From the NCBI GenBank assembly GCA_948567375.1, contig OX419756.1, forward strand, positions 39,818,333-39,882,332: DNA of 64,000 nt, written 5' to 3'. This document shows, piece after piece, positions 46,200-59,160 of this stretch (the stretch's first letter is position 1; each line of letters opens with the position of its first letter). Position numbers and translations under genes: made by a program. The notes under the pieces are model-generated. The model worked only from the letters and a program-made list of their open reading frames with translations. It made no database searches and was not told the DNA's origin. The DNA is from Lunularia cruciata. Taxonomy: Eukaryota > Streptophyta > Marchantiopsida > Lunulariales > Lunulariaceae.

Positions 46200-48823
46200 G
46201 AAGCTATTGATATAAAGATTGATGTTATTTAATGCAAAACATTAATCTTAGAAAGACTACACTAAAATTGAAGATATTTCAATTACCAATAACATTTTAG
46301 CAATATATTAAAAATTATCCAAATGATATGAAAACCAACTTGACCAATAACAAAAGCGAAGTAATAATCAGCCAAGAAAACATGGGGTTAAAAATAATAA
46401 TTTATAATTTATTTTATATTTATAATAATTTTGGTAGATTTTGATAGTTTAGATAATACTATATCAATATAATTTATCAAGAATTTGAGATGTTTTGCTA
46501 TATAGAAAACGAAATTTTTTTTCATGGTGTCCAATGCAAGGAAAAGATATGCCATTTGGACTCTTGATTCAATACTTCCTAAATTTAGACAAGACTTTGT
46601 GGACAAAATGAAGTTTCTCGTTGTGCTTTAACAATCATTCTAGGATTGACTAAGCATATATATTATTATGCTCAAATTTTATTGAGAAAATTTATAAATT
46701 CAAGATACTCTAGATGATAAAAGATTACATTTAAAACACATACCACATTTGGGAGAAAAGTCACTTTTTTTATAACACTTTACAAGACAAATATATAAGT
46801 ATAATTGTTGTATCAAGAAAGCTATGAATGAGGAGATACTTGTATTTGCAATTTGGATAAACAAGATTAAGGAGTTACTTGTAATACCATTAGCTAGACC
46901 TATTATCTAGAGATTGAAATTGGTTTGGTAATATCTTTAGTGATGTTACATATGACAGTCTAAGAAGATCAAATAGAGGTGTCACAAGAAAAAACTTTCA
47001 CTAATAGGATAAAGGTTGGAATACCATGAAAACTTCAAAACTAAATTTAAAGGCCTAAATGGATGAATTAGGGAGATCTGTCCTATATGGTTGGTGAAAC
47101 AAGTTTAACCAAAGAGAATCTTTGTGGAATATTCCTAGCAAAAGCTCAAAATAATATCAATTGAGCATTCATCTCATTTAGAGCTTTCCAACAATACCTC
47201 AACTCATGTAATTCTGAGCTTCTTACAAGAAGATTCTCTAAAGATTTCCTTTGGTCAAAATTGTTTGACAAACCCAATAGGACAATGATCAACATGTCAC
47301 AAATCCATACAACTAATCTAAGTGTTGTTCACTATCATGTCACCAATCCATGTATTTGATCCAAGGGTGTAGCTCCTTTGTTTGTATCCTCTTTGTTATA
47401 TAATAAAGACAAGGTGTTCCTTTGGGGCATCAAAGTATTTAGGGATGAAGCCTTGGGTTTCTCTTGTGTTTTGCTTGGGATTTCTCCTATCCTTGGAACA
47501 TCACATTAACCAAGGAAAAGATGAAAGTATGAAACTTAAAGATGGAAAATGAAATTCCATGAGAAAATGAAGATCTATTTTTAGATAAATTACTAATGGT
47601 TTAGATTTTGACAATATGATTTCATCATATTGTCAAAAGGTAAACCTTAAGTCTTAACAACATACTTATTAGTAAAAACTATGTATAACTTTTTTCCAAG
47701 AAGAATTTTAAAAAGCTTGATACAACTTATAAGGAATGATTTTGTCAAACATAATACCTCATACAATGAAGAATAGCAATTTTTGTTTCACAAAGAGAAA
47801 AGGGATTTTTTTATCTTATATTGATGACCAAAAATTTGAATAAACATGCAATGAAGAATATTTATCTCTTACATCATATAGCTGATTTGTTAAATCAAGT
47901 GGAGCTAAATTTATCACCAAGTTGAATACTTCTAGTGGAGGTTCACAAATACATGACTTAGTAGGAGATGTATCTAAGTATTTTTCATGGATACTTTGAA
48001 TGGATTGTTCTTCTCTTTACTCTCACAAATTTCTCTCTAGTGTTCATAGATCAAACTTACTAGTTACTTAGGTGAATTGTTAAATAAATATATTGTGGTA
48101 ATTTTAGATTATATAATCATTTAGAGAAAAGATAGAGGAAGTGCTCATATAGCCAAAGAGTATGGTTCTTCTAAATGATATCTTCATTTATACTAAGACT
48201 AAAAGAGACCACCGTATTGATATTAGTAAAGAATTACAAGATTTGTTCAAGTGATATTTATTCAATTAGAAATGGAAATGAAAGTTTTAAAGGAGTATAC
48301 TTCCTTCTTAAGTCATCAGATTTTTTATATAGAGAAGGAAAAGATTAAAATAATCATAATATATTTGATTTCAAGAAGTGTAGGTGATATTTAAAGATAT
48401 AATATGCTGGAGAGCCTTTGTATTCATAGTTCCTATATGACTATGCTCATATGAAAAAATTGTTGCCAGCATTTTAGACAAGAATGCTGAAGTTCCACAA
48501 TGCAACAATCTTTTTTTGCTATTTTAACTCAAAGAGTTTGTATTATATTGTTTAACCTAACAATTATATGATCCCAATTAGCTTGTGTAGTCTACTTGAT
48601 GCTTTTGACTTTGATATTGGAACATTTGAACAATAGAAGGTGCAAATGGTTACACTTGATTGTTTGGATTGAAGGAGATTAAATCTTTATTGAGGAAAAT
48701 ATTTTCTATAGCCATGAATAATTATTTATCTTTGACGCTATTAATATTTGATTGCATTATCTTTTGGACTTGATTTTGTCATGTATCTAAACAACAAGCC
48801 ATGTTGCAAACTATTCACTTTAA
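46200..48823 (+). repeat. Right arm of the large inverted repeat (decayed chromovirus with one LTR)
   Basis: Mirror copy of 34351-37050. In order on the plus strand: a stretch upstream of an LTR (46200-46879) ending in a purine-rich aaggagttact, the LTR (46880-47505), then internal sequence with RT and RNase H traces (QTIHFKH at about 48800-48823). Here the RNase H reading continues past the arm to about 48920, in line with C at 6173-6240. Fossil, very many breaks. Confidence 0.7.
46880..47505 (+). repeat. F-family LTR in the right arm (626 bp)
   Basis: TGTAATACCATTAGC...GAACATCACA, homologous to 312-1055 and to 35686-36323. A TATA-like tatataata lies at about 47397-47405. Confidence 0.8.
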
Positions 48824-50029
48824 GCATATTTTGAGTTCAAATAATCATAAGGAGCATTAGGAAGAGAAAATCAATATATATGATATCAAGTGAATTTTTT
48901 CTTTGGAATAATTTCATATACCTTTTCTTTTTGGTCAAATAATTGGAAAAATTTCCATTTTGTAATTATTAACATGAATATAGTCAAACCACAAGTAGAA
49001 TCCAAATCAAAGCACTAATTTAAACTGCCAAGAGATATGCTTTTTGACCATTTTCAATATCAATTGTAGTTAAGGATAGTGAACATACTTTGCTTTACAT
49101 TAGAAATAGCTGTTTTCTAATATAAATATAATATAAAATTTACATGATCCATTCTATTAAATTACAAAAAGTTTTTGATCATTGAATCTCATGTCATATT
49201 GGAGTGAATAAGACTATTTACTTGGTAGCCAAGTATAATTATAGATATTTTTTGGCTACTTTTTAAAGTGCCAAAGAAATAAGGCTTTGAATTTGAAACT
49301 AGCTAATCTTCTTCAATGGTTGCACCTCTCCATAGCAAAATTTGAGTACATGAGCGGATCTTTAACCTCTCTTCCTACCATTGTTCAAGGTTACTTTGCA
49401 ATTTTTGTGTTTGTAAATAATCTAAAGTACACTTTGAGTACATGAGCATTTGATCTATAACCTCTATCCTTATCATTGTTCAAGGTACTTTGCAATTTTT
49501 GTATTTGTAAATAATTTGACTTACTTGACACATTAGATACTACTAAACTACAATGGCTTTACTTTGATAGTGTGTTTTGTCAAAATTGTATCTTGGAGGT
49601 ACTCATATCTAGTTATAAACTTCACTTCATTGGCAAGTTTTTATAAGTATTATTGAATCTTTCATACATGAACCAAGCAATATCCTTTACTTACCTTCCA
49701 AAAAAATATTCAAACTAAATATATCAAACAAAATTTAGAAGATACAAATTTTTTATTCATCTATGTGCATCACAATAATTACAAGAAGCTCCTTCCATCT
49801 ATATATTTTACTTACATAACTCCAAGCAAACAAGTATAGGATTCTATTCTTTATTTCATAATTATTGTTAAGATCTCTTATTTCTTGATAATGAATTCAT
49901 TACAACTTCTCTTAATATTCTAATGCTTCTACCTTCTTTTCTTCCTTATAAGAAGCTAAGATATACTTACTTGTTACACAAAGTTGTAAAAAATGATATA
50001 CTCATGCATATCACAATGATTTATCTTTG
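48824..50029. other. Unassigned DNA with a 92-bp tandem duplication
   Basis: The first ~100 bp continue the RNase H relic of the right arm. The rest is AT-rich and unrecognised. Two copies of a 92-bp unit start at 49341 and 49433 (tttgagtacatgagc...). Confidence 0.55.
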
Positions 50030-50496
50030 GTGATATTGGTGGACCAGGGATATTTGAGTGTGTGAGATGCAATTGGCATGTACATAGACATCTCTACCAT
50101 ACGGAGGGATAAGCCTACCTTATGTCATCCCACCTCGACTTACCTTATCTTGTGTGAAGGGGTAGGCTTATTATCGATGGAGGAAACAACACCTATAGCA
50201 TTTTTTGGTAGTTGTGCACTCTCAACACTCCTACTCTCTCATTTTGTGGTTGCTGATGGGCCAATTTTGGAGACATATGTAAAGATAGAAGAGCGATTCT
50301 TTTCTATTTAGGTATTATTGTGGCAGATGAGAGATGGTCTATCCTCATAGGCATGGGAAGACATTCCATCACTTGCTTCACTATCATTAGATTGGACCAA
50401 AGGTTTGCAATATTCCTTGATGGAGCAATAATGTTAATATATACTTCATTCTCTTTTAGTTGACTTGTCCATTCCTTGGGCCAGTAGAGCACATCT

Positions 50497-51195
50497 TGTG
50501 AGTCAGCCTGTCTCTCACTCAAAATGAACCTTTGATGGCTATTATGGTAGCGCACCATGGACTAAGAAGGCAAAGAAGGCAAAGAACCCCAACTCCGTCA
50601 TACTCCTCCAAGACTAACACTCCAAGACTCAATCCATTGCTCACTAGAAAACTCAATGTGAGAGAGATAGTTGCAAATGACAGGATGATGAGTACCTTGT
50701 CACCACTAGTTTATATACTTGTGAAATAGTTATGTACCAAAGTTACTATTACTGGAGTAACTCAAGTTATTAGGCTAAAAGTCAAATAAAGTAAAAAAGC
50801 TAAAGGAATATCCATGCTCATGGAAATATTTTCCTAAGCATATGGTCTTATCTTGACCCAATCATTGAGTCAAAGATTCCTTCACATGGGCTATCCTTGG
50901 ACTATAGAAGAATTTGAAACAAAAAGGCTTGTGGGTCTAAGAGTTCTCAACTCTTTCCTTAAAGCCAAACACTTATGAATAACACCAAGTAAACACACTA
51001 GAATCCAAAATAGTGGTGCTTATCTTTTCTATTTCCTCTAAAGTAAGGTACCCTCTATCTTAGCTATGAATAACTGTAGCTAATCATGACTAATATAGAA
51101 CCATCCATTATCTCTATATAAATAATATCTTTCAAGTACTTGTAATACTAAGCTAAATATCACAATACCACACACAAGCACAGACGGGTGTTACA
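50497..51195 (-). repeat. 3' LTR of element B (699 bp)
   Basis: TGTGAGTCAGCC...GGGTGTTACA on the plus strand. A purine tract (minus strand CTTAGTCCGGAGGTAAA) abuts it at 51196-51212. Confidence 0.88.
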
Positions 51196-51378
51196 TTTAC
51201 CTCCGGACTAAGTTTTCACTTTGTCTTTGAAGGTCTCTCTACCTTCTATGATACTTCTTCAACTTATCATGGTTAATCCTATCAAAGTTTCTTCCTTCCA
51301 ACTCCTTGAGATCATAGGTGTAATTTCACCACACCTTCTCCATTATGAAAGTTCCAAAGTACTCAGGCAAAAAATTCT

Positions 51379-52860
51379 TTGCACTCTCTTGAATTGAATG
51401 GAATCAAACAACATTACCCAATCATCTTCTTTGAAAGGCTCTACCTTCTTCTTGCCTTGCCTCCTGTCATAGCTGTCCTTTTGTTTCCTTTGGGCTTGCT
51501 CCACTCAAACCATAGCAACTGCTCTTGCCTCATCCAATTCCATGAGTTGATCCTTCCTTGACTTCTCTGCATCACCTCCTTGTGCTTTCTTCAATCTCCT
51601 ATGAATGCTTTGGAAGGTAGGAAGAACAAAGTGAATAGGTAAGGTAGACTCAATGTCATATACCAATTGAAATAGAGAATATCTGGTGGAAGTCTTCATG
51701 GTTATCCTATACTCCTACAAAATTGCATAAATCCTCTTGTCATAATGATATTTAGTTCCCTCTATTTCTGCATCTTTGGCCAACATCATGCACAAGGTCT
51801 GATTGATTCTCTCTGCCAAGCCATTGGACTTTGGCTTATAGGATGTAGTTACTCTATGTGTGATAGAGAAATGTCATAGAATGGCTATAGTAATGCTTCT
51901 TGTAAACTCTCCTCCTCAATTAGAAACCAATTCCAAAGGGCACCCAAACCTAAGGATAATGCATTCATAAAGAAATGTCCCAAATTCATCTTCATTCTTG
52001 TCCCTCAATGGTCTAGCCTCAACCCACTTGGTAAGATAATTAGTAACTACCACAATACACCAATTATTCCTTGGGGTTCTATTTGAGAAGACCTACAAAA
52101 TCAATTCCACACTTCTCAAAAGGTCCTATCAATGGAATTGATCTAAGTGGTGGAGTAGAGGTAGAATTTCTAGCAAAAGCTTGACAAACATGATAAGTTT
52201 TGCAATACTCAAGACAATCCTTGAAAATCCCTCTCCATTGGTAACATGCATCTAGAATCTTGAAAGCAGAAACCTTTCTTGCAAAGTGTCTTCCACACAC
52301 TGAACCTTCATGAAACTCATTTATGAGTAAGATAAACTCTTCCTTACCCACTATTATTTGAAGTAGACCATTTTCTCCTTGGTGAAAAAGAATATCCTTC
52401 ACCATTGTGTAAGGTCAAGATCTTGCTGCAAGGGCCTTCCTCTCCCTAGCATACATTCCTTCTGGATAGTTACCTCTTCTAACAAAGTCCACAATCTCCT
52501 TGTACTTTATTGGAACCTCTTGAGTGACTGAGATTGTCATTAGCTACTCACATGGAAAGGAATTATCCACTGGTTCAAGTCCATCATGATCATAAGCCCT
52601 AGATAAAAAATCAGCATTTGCATATTTCTTCCTTGGCCTATCCTCAATGGTGTAGTCATACTTAGACAAGAGTATCATCCACCTTGCTAGCCTCCCTTCC
52701 AAATTAGGCTTGTTGAAGATGTACTTCAAGCCTTGTGATCTGTGACAATGATGGCTTTCCCTCCAATCAAGTAGTGTCTAAACTTCCTTAGACCACAGAT
52801 CACTGCTAACCCTTCTCTCTCCGTAACAAAGTAGTTCTTTTTTATTGAAACAATTTTCCT
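51379..52860 (-). pseudogene. Integrase and RNase H of element B
   Basis: Minus-strand integrase with CKTYHVCQAFARN and the core start KCGIDFVGLL (52079-52405), plus a C-terminal part (51505-51699). RNase H and linker lie further right (52544-52860; TDHKA, RARWMILLSKYDYTIEDRP-like). Same order and content as A at 13870-15485. Fossil. Confidence 0.8.
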
Positions 52861-54600
52861 ACTAGCATAAGCCATTGGATGATCATGCTCATCTTGGTCT
52901 AATTGACTAAGAGTGCATCCTATAGCTTCATTATAAGCATTAGTGTAGAGGATGAAAGGTTTATTCCAATCAGGTTTAGCAAGAATTGGAGCTACAACAA
53001 GGGATTGCTTGAGCTCTCCAAAAGCTTTGAGAGCCTCCTTGTCTTCCAAAATAACCATGTATTCTAGACATTTCTTCATGTAGATGGTCAATGCATAAGC
53101 CTTTTTGGAAAATGAGAAAATGAACCTCCTATAGTACCCAACTATCCCCAATAATTGGCATAACTTTGTCAAGCTTGAAGGGAATGGAAGGTCTAAGATT
53201 TTCCTCACCTTCTCAAGGCCAACTGCTATTCCATCCTTGGAGATGATATGCCTCAAAAGTAGTCCTTCTTCACAACCAAAAATGCAATTCTCTAGGTTGA
53301 GTGATGAATTTGCTTCATCCAAGCATTGCAAGACCTTGATCAGGTGCTCAAAGTGCTCCTCCTTGCTCCCATAGACAAAAAAGTCATCAATGAAGTCTCT
53401 CACAAATTTCCCAATGAAAGGTTCAAACACCTAATTCATGAACCATTGGAATGTGGCTGGAGCATTGAAAAGCCCAAAAGGCATGACCTTGAAAGCATAA
53501 GTCTCCCAAGGTGTAGTGAATGTGGTGAGTTATTGATGCTCTGATGCAATCTTGATTTGGTTATACCCACTATAACCATCTCCAAAACTATACCTCTCAT
53601 GACCAACAATCTCCTCCAAGATCTCATCAATGAATGGCAAAGAGTAATAGTCTTTCTTAGTAACAACATTGAGCTTCTTGTAATCCATACATACCCAAAA
53701 CTTGCCATTCCTTTTCTTCACAATCACAATTGGAGACACCCGTTTTTTATTCTCCACCTCAAAGATAAATCCAGCCTCCTTGAGTTTATCAATCTCCTCC
53801 TTGACAACCAAAGATATTGGTGGACTTATGCAAAATTTCTTTTGGTGAATTGGTCTTACATGTGACTCCACCTCAATCTTGTGTTCTTCCAAGGTGATTT
53901 ACTTTAGATCCTTGTAATTGAAAGCAAACACATGGATGAAATTGCAAAAAATCCCCTCAAATCTTCCTTCTCTTCCTTGGTAACATTTGGACCATACTTG
54001 AGGGTAGATAACCTCCTCTCTATCTCCTCAAGTATCAATAGTGATTTGTCTGGGTCCTTCAAAACCTTAGGCTTAGTTGTAGAATCCATAGCGCACAAGA
54101 GATATACATTTGAATCAGATTCAAATTCATCCTCCTTTATGGAAGTTTCTTCTTTTATGCTTATTTCCACACCTAAAGCTCATTCTTTTGAATCTGATTC
54201 TTTTGAATCTGATTCACAATAATCAAAAGATGGTGTATCTGAATGTGAAGTGTTGGTGGTGTTAGTCACAAGAATTGTGACTCTATGGTTTGATGACCCA
54301 ATCCTCAAGTACCCTTTGTACCATTTATCAATTATGCATGCTACTCTCAACCATGGCCTTCCAAGAAGCAAATCATAGCTTGAATCCTTCAAGACTTGGA
54401 AAGTCATGAGATTTTTCACTCCTATAACTAGAACTATCACCTTATCCATCACCCCTATTGGTCTAACTTGTTACTTGTTTGCCATGCTCACCACAAATGT
54501 TGAAGGTCTAGAGGGTATCATACCCAACTTCTTCATCAACCTTTCGACATGGCATTCCCTACTTATCCTCCATCAACCAATGCATCCTTGATGCTGTGAC
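52726..54600 (-). pseudogene. Reverse transcriptase and protease of element B
   Basis: Minus strand: RT (KFWVCMDYKKLNVVTKKDYY and LPFIDEILEEIVGHERYSF in 53530-53892; IDDFFVYG near 53385). The acidic linker lies at 53904-54170. The protease-side region (LLLGRPWLRVAC, 54180-54452) extends to about 54600. Counterpart of 11809-13758. Fossil, several breaks. Confidence 0.8.
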
Positions 54601-54859
54601 CATTCACTCTCACATCAATCTTGGAGGCATATTCACAAGCCTCTCATGGTGTTGGTTTGGCATTCACCACCCTCATTGATACTAGAGCTTTTGCTTTCTT
54701 CTTCCTTTTACTCCTTGTAGAACTAAAACCACTTCTAAGCTCCTTTCTCAAGGTAAGATTCAAAGCAATCAGTTAGCCCATTATGATATTAGCATTGTGA
54801 CTCCAAACATTCTCCAACACATTGTAGTTCCATTGTTGCTTTGTGATCAAGAAGTCCTC

Positions 54860-56067
54860 TATCTCAATTTCTTTCTTGGAGTCTTTGTTCTTGATGGTGT
54901 TGAAGTGCTTGTGTGAGTGCTCCTAGGAGGCATAGGAGTAAATCCTTGAGAAGAGTGTACATCTTCTGCAAAATGAGCTCTCTTCTTTTCTTGTGCCAAA
55001 AGCTCCAAATTAAGACCCTTGGAGTTTGAGTACTCTCCCTTCTCATAATTGCTCTCAACCACATTTATGGATGCTATCCCCTTACCTTTGTTTGGATTAG
55101 AAGCCACTTGGGTTTCACTACCTCCCTCTTTCTCTCTATGGGCTCCGTCATAACCCCTTCCTCCATGATAAGTGGAATTAAGGCAATTCCTTTGGATGTG
55201 GCCTCTTCCTCCACAACCAAAACAATTTCTATCATTGAAATTGTTGGTTGGTTGGCCTCCTCTATATGGATAGTCTCCATAATTCCTAGGCCCTCTCCAT
55301 ACATTCTAATCTACTTCTCTCTTCTCCCATAGTTGTACCACAATGATCTTGAGATCTACAAGTTGTTCTGTGATGGTTTAAAGTGGATCTTTTGGTGGAG
55401 TTATAAGAACTTGAGCAACTATTACTTGTGGTGCAACTCTTGCCACAGAAGTATCAAAATTTCTACCATACTTGTAGCCTTGAGGAGGATGCACAACCTC
55501 CTTCATCACAAAATCACTCTCATCTCCTTCCAAACTCTCCTCCATACAAATTGCAATCTCGATAGCTTCAACCTTGGAAGAAGCTTTCTCATATCTTACC
55601 TTGCTTCTAATATGTGGTCTCAACCCTCCCACAAAATTCTTGGTGAGCATGTCACTTATGCCAATCATAGTAGTCTCCACATCTTCCACACCCTTCCTCA
55701 ACACTATGTGAAATCTGGACTGTAACTTTTCCATTCTTTTTACATAGACTCTCACTTTCTCTCCATCTCCTTGTCTGAGAAAGATAACCTCACTCATAAA
55801 TCTCTCATAACTCTCATCAAGAAGAAAGTTCTCAATGAATGATGAAGTCAAACTCTCCTAAGACTCTTCTTGCCAATCTCTCCTCTTTTTTTTTTGGTAT
55901 TCTGACTCATACCATGGAAGTGTTGCATCCTCAAAGAAATCTGGTAATAATGAGGCCCACTCATTCTTATTCCTCTTATTTTTTCCTATGCAGGGTCTCT
56001 TGAAGTCTCTCACAAAGGCCTCCACATCTTTTCCATCCTTGCTAAAGAAAACCGGAAGTTTTCCCAT
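54860..56067 (-). pseudogene. gag of element B
   Basis: Minus strand from MGKLPVFFSKDGKDVEAFV (start at 56067) through WASLLPDFFEDATLPWYES and ENFLLDESYERFMSEVIFL to the Ser/Thr-rich linker near 54900-55100. A purine-rich leader precedes the start, as in A. Fossil, a few breaks. Confidence 0.78.
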
Positions 56068-56124
56068 GTTAATCCCTCACTATCTTTCTTTTCTCTCAAA
56101 ATTTTTCCCCCTTTTCTTTTCTCT

Positions 56125-57550
56125 CACTATATAAATAATAGAGTATGTACATGACTAACACTGTTTGAGAGTAATCTACCCTAGGGAATACAAAAGGTTC
56201 AGGTTACTCCAAGATTTCTATAGCAACATGAAATCCTAGAGTGCATATTAATCAAACCCTCATGGATAGTTTATCCATAAGTTGAAAGATTATCTCCATC
56301 ACTAATCTTGAGAACTAGTTTATGAAGGCAATAGTATTTCTATAGCTGTACTAGGACTTTCTCCAAGATCCTTCACCAAAGTCTCCAAAAGTGCTTTTAC
56401 TCCACTACACTAATGTCATTTTGGAAGCCCTTCCACTCCACAAACCTCACACAATTCCTTGGTCTTAGATCTTCTCCCTCCCAATCTTGGTGAAGAAGGT
56501 CCAACATGAAAACCCAAGTCAAGTAATACTCTCCTTTCACTCAATCTCTTGCTCTCAAAGATCAATGGACATGAACTTGCCTTATATCTCTTCTCTCCTC
56601 ATAAAAAGCACTTAGACTCATTCTTTCCTCCAAGTGGTGTAGGTTTTTGGATCCTCTCAACACTCTCTTAAAATTTTATTCTAAGTTCTCTTTCCCTCAA
56701 ATCCACCCCTACAATCATCTCAAACCCTTAGGGAAACTTTGATAGCCTCAATTTCCACTCTTGTGCTCTCACACTTCTCATGGATGAGACCTCCACTCTG
56801 CAGAATTGACCACTCCTCACAATGTCACTAAATTCTCTCAATTGGTATATCATAGTGCTCTAAAATTTTTCACAAATTGATAATAATTCTATGAAAACCC
56901 TCTTTGAAAAATTTCAGATCTTTTCATGCAGCCATTTGGCCTAGGCATCTTTCTGTTCAGCACACATATTTTAGATTTGGTCATAAAACCACACCTCTCA
57001 CTTTAAAAACTCATAACTTTCTGTGCAAGAATGATCTCTCTATAATTCTTGGGCAAAAAGTTAGAATACTAGGCACTAAATTTCTTATAATGTTTTAGAA
57101 TAATCCCCCAAAAACTGAAGAAATGATAGACTCTGTATGATTTTCCAAAGAGCATGCAGTTTACCCTATCAACTTAAAAAAATTCTAGCTCAGTGCATGT
57201 ACTAGATCTCACAATAACTTCAAGTGTTAATTGAAAGATAACGCAAACTATCATGTGAAGAAATTTGAAGTCCAAATCTCAAACTTGAGATTTTGCCCAA
57301 AATCACTGTAATCCCCAAAATCTGCAATCCACCTTACAGAATCTCTCCAAATCCTCTCATATGTACAAGATATACAAAATCAACTCAAAGACATCATAAT
57401 GAACTACAAGGTATACAAATAGATCCAAGTTTTCTAACATAAGTTCATCTCTCTCCTCCCCTTATGTTCTCTCCAAGTGAGCCCTCATAGCCTCCTTCTG
57501 TCTAATATATAATTGTACGTGGAACATTATCTTACCTTCTAGAGAGGTCA
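56125..57550 (-). pseudogene. Pre-gag region of element B
   Basis: Counterpart of 9117-10592 in A, on the minus strand. Both copies of the 42-residue module are recognisable at DNA level (about 56140-56275 and 57365-57500). The zinc-knuckle frame (about 56340-56620) is still alignable. More decayed than in A. Confidence 0.65.
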
Positions 57551-58267
57551 TGACAACGGAGCCAAAATTGTGAGCTGGCCTCTCTCTCACTCAAAATGAA
57601 CCTCTAATGGCTATAATAGTAATGCACCATGGACTCAGAAGGCAAAGAAGGCAAAGAACCCCAACTCCATCATACTCATCCAAGGCTAACACTCTAAGAC
57701 TCAAGCCATTGCTCACTAGAGAACTCAATGAGAGAGAGATAATTGCAAATGAAAGGATGATGAGTACCTCATCACCACTAGTTTATATACTTGTGAAATA
57801 GTTATGCACCAAAGGTACTAATTACTTGAGTAACTCAAGTGATAAGGCTAAAAGTCAAATAAAATAAAGAGCTAAAGAAATATCTATACTCATGGGAATA
57901 TTCTCCTAAGCATGTAGTCTTATCTTGACCCAATCACTAAGTCAAAGATTCCTTCACATGGACTATGCTTGGACTAAAGAAGAATCTGAAACAAAAAGGC
58001 TTGTGGGTCCAAGTGTTCTCAACTCTTTCCTCAAAGCCAAACATTTAGGAATAATACCAAGTCAACACACTAGAATCCAAAATAGTGGTGCTCACCTTTT
58101 CCACTTCATCTAAATTAAGATCTCCTCTATCTTAGCTATGAATAACTTTAGCTAATCATGACTAATGTAGAACCATCTTTTATCTCTATATAAATAATAT
58201 CTCTCAAGTATTTGTAATACCAAACTAAATATCACAATACCACACACATGCACAAATAGGTGTTCCA
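57551..58267 (-). repeat. Primer site and 5' LTR of element B (LTR 57569-58267)
   Basis: The LTR (699 bp) runs TGTGAGCTGG...GGTGTTCCA on the plus strand. On the minus strand TGGCTCCGTTGTCA follows it (57551-57568), resembling a tRNA-Asp primer site. Confidence 0.85.
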
Positions 58268-59160
58268 ATCTTTGCTCTTGCTCCACCCATGGTGCAGGCT
58301 CTTGGATCCTTGGTCAACCTTGCAGTAGGACATTCTGACTTGTGCCAGCCACTTTCTCTACAATGATGAGGTTCTATTTATGTTTGATCCACCGGTCTAC
58401 ATCTTTGTTTTACTCACTTGTGACTATGGTTCTATACTAGATGCAAAAACGGTCCATACAACATGGTGTCATTTTGGAAGATAGAGGATAGCTACCCACA
58501 ATGACATTAGGAATATAGTGTTTGCTATTGCATGAGAGAGTAGATACCTTGCTTGGAGGGAGCATTTGTATGCTTTGCAAATGACACATGTCAGAGCAAA
58601 CTTATCCTTGGTCTAAGATGATCATGTGTCAGTGGCCAATATTGTGGTTATAGATCCTATGTGTAATGCAGTTTTGGAGGGAAAGATTACTCATCTTCCT
58701 AGATGAGCAGCAAGTGGAGTAGTAGCATGCAAGGTCTCCCAAGTATAGGAGTATGTAGCAAGTTCAACTCTTTGTCCCTCTAGCCTTGGAGTAGTATGGA
58801 GTGATGGACAAAACACATTGTAGGAGTGCACGAGAGCTTATCATATTAGACATTAGGGGGTACCACTCTCACTCTCATAGCTTTTAGCATACTTTAGATA
58901 GCAAGTGTCCATTGCTCTATAGAGAGCATTGGCTGGTGCAATCCATAAGAAAGCAATTACACTAGATGATGTTTCTTTGGATGCTCTAGTAGTTTGTAGA
59001 CTTTACAACTTGCATAGCTCAGATTTCTTAGGTACAATAGGGCAGATTTCTCATATAGATACTATTGGGGCCTGGCCTTATTTTACCTCTTTTGTCTCTC
59101 CCTTGTATGGCTTGATGGGATCTTCCTATCCTTCATGTGTTCTACGTGGTCGCCTTTCTC

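Larger units (their letters stand above)
50497..58267 (-). mobile_element. Element B: old full-length A-family gypsy element
   Basis: Two 699-bp LTRs (50497-51195, 57569-58267) enclose, on the minus strand: primer site, pre-gag region, gag, protease, RT, RNase H, integrase and purine tract, in the same order as A. The LTRs differ at roughly one position in ten, so B is far older than A. It is inserted in H2, so H2 is older still. The element looks full length but broken, with more than a dozen breaks. Confidence 0.88.
50030..59160 (+). mobile_element. Element H2: 5'-truncated second copy of H, split by B
   Basis: The pieces 50030-50496 and 58268-59160 match H at about 33030-33450 and 33455-34340. 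They include GVGLLSMEETTPIAFFGS (RT thumb) and KAITLDDVSLDALVV (C-terminal region). The 5' part is absent, as is common for LINEs. Element B (50497-58267) lies between the pieces, with atct on both sides. The 3' end near 59160 coincides with the family's 3' end in H. Broken by many stops and shifts. Confidence 0.68.
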
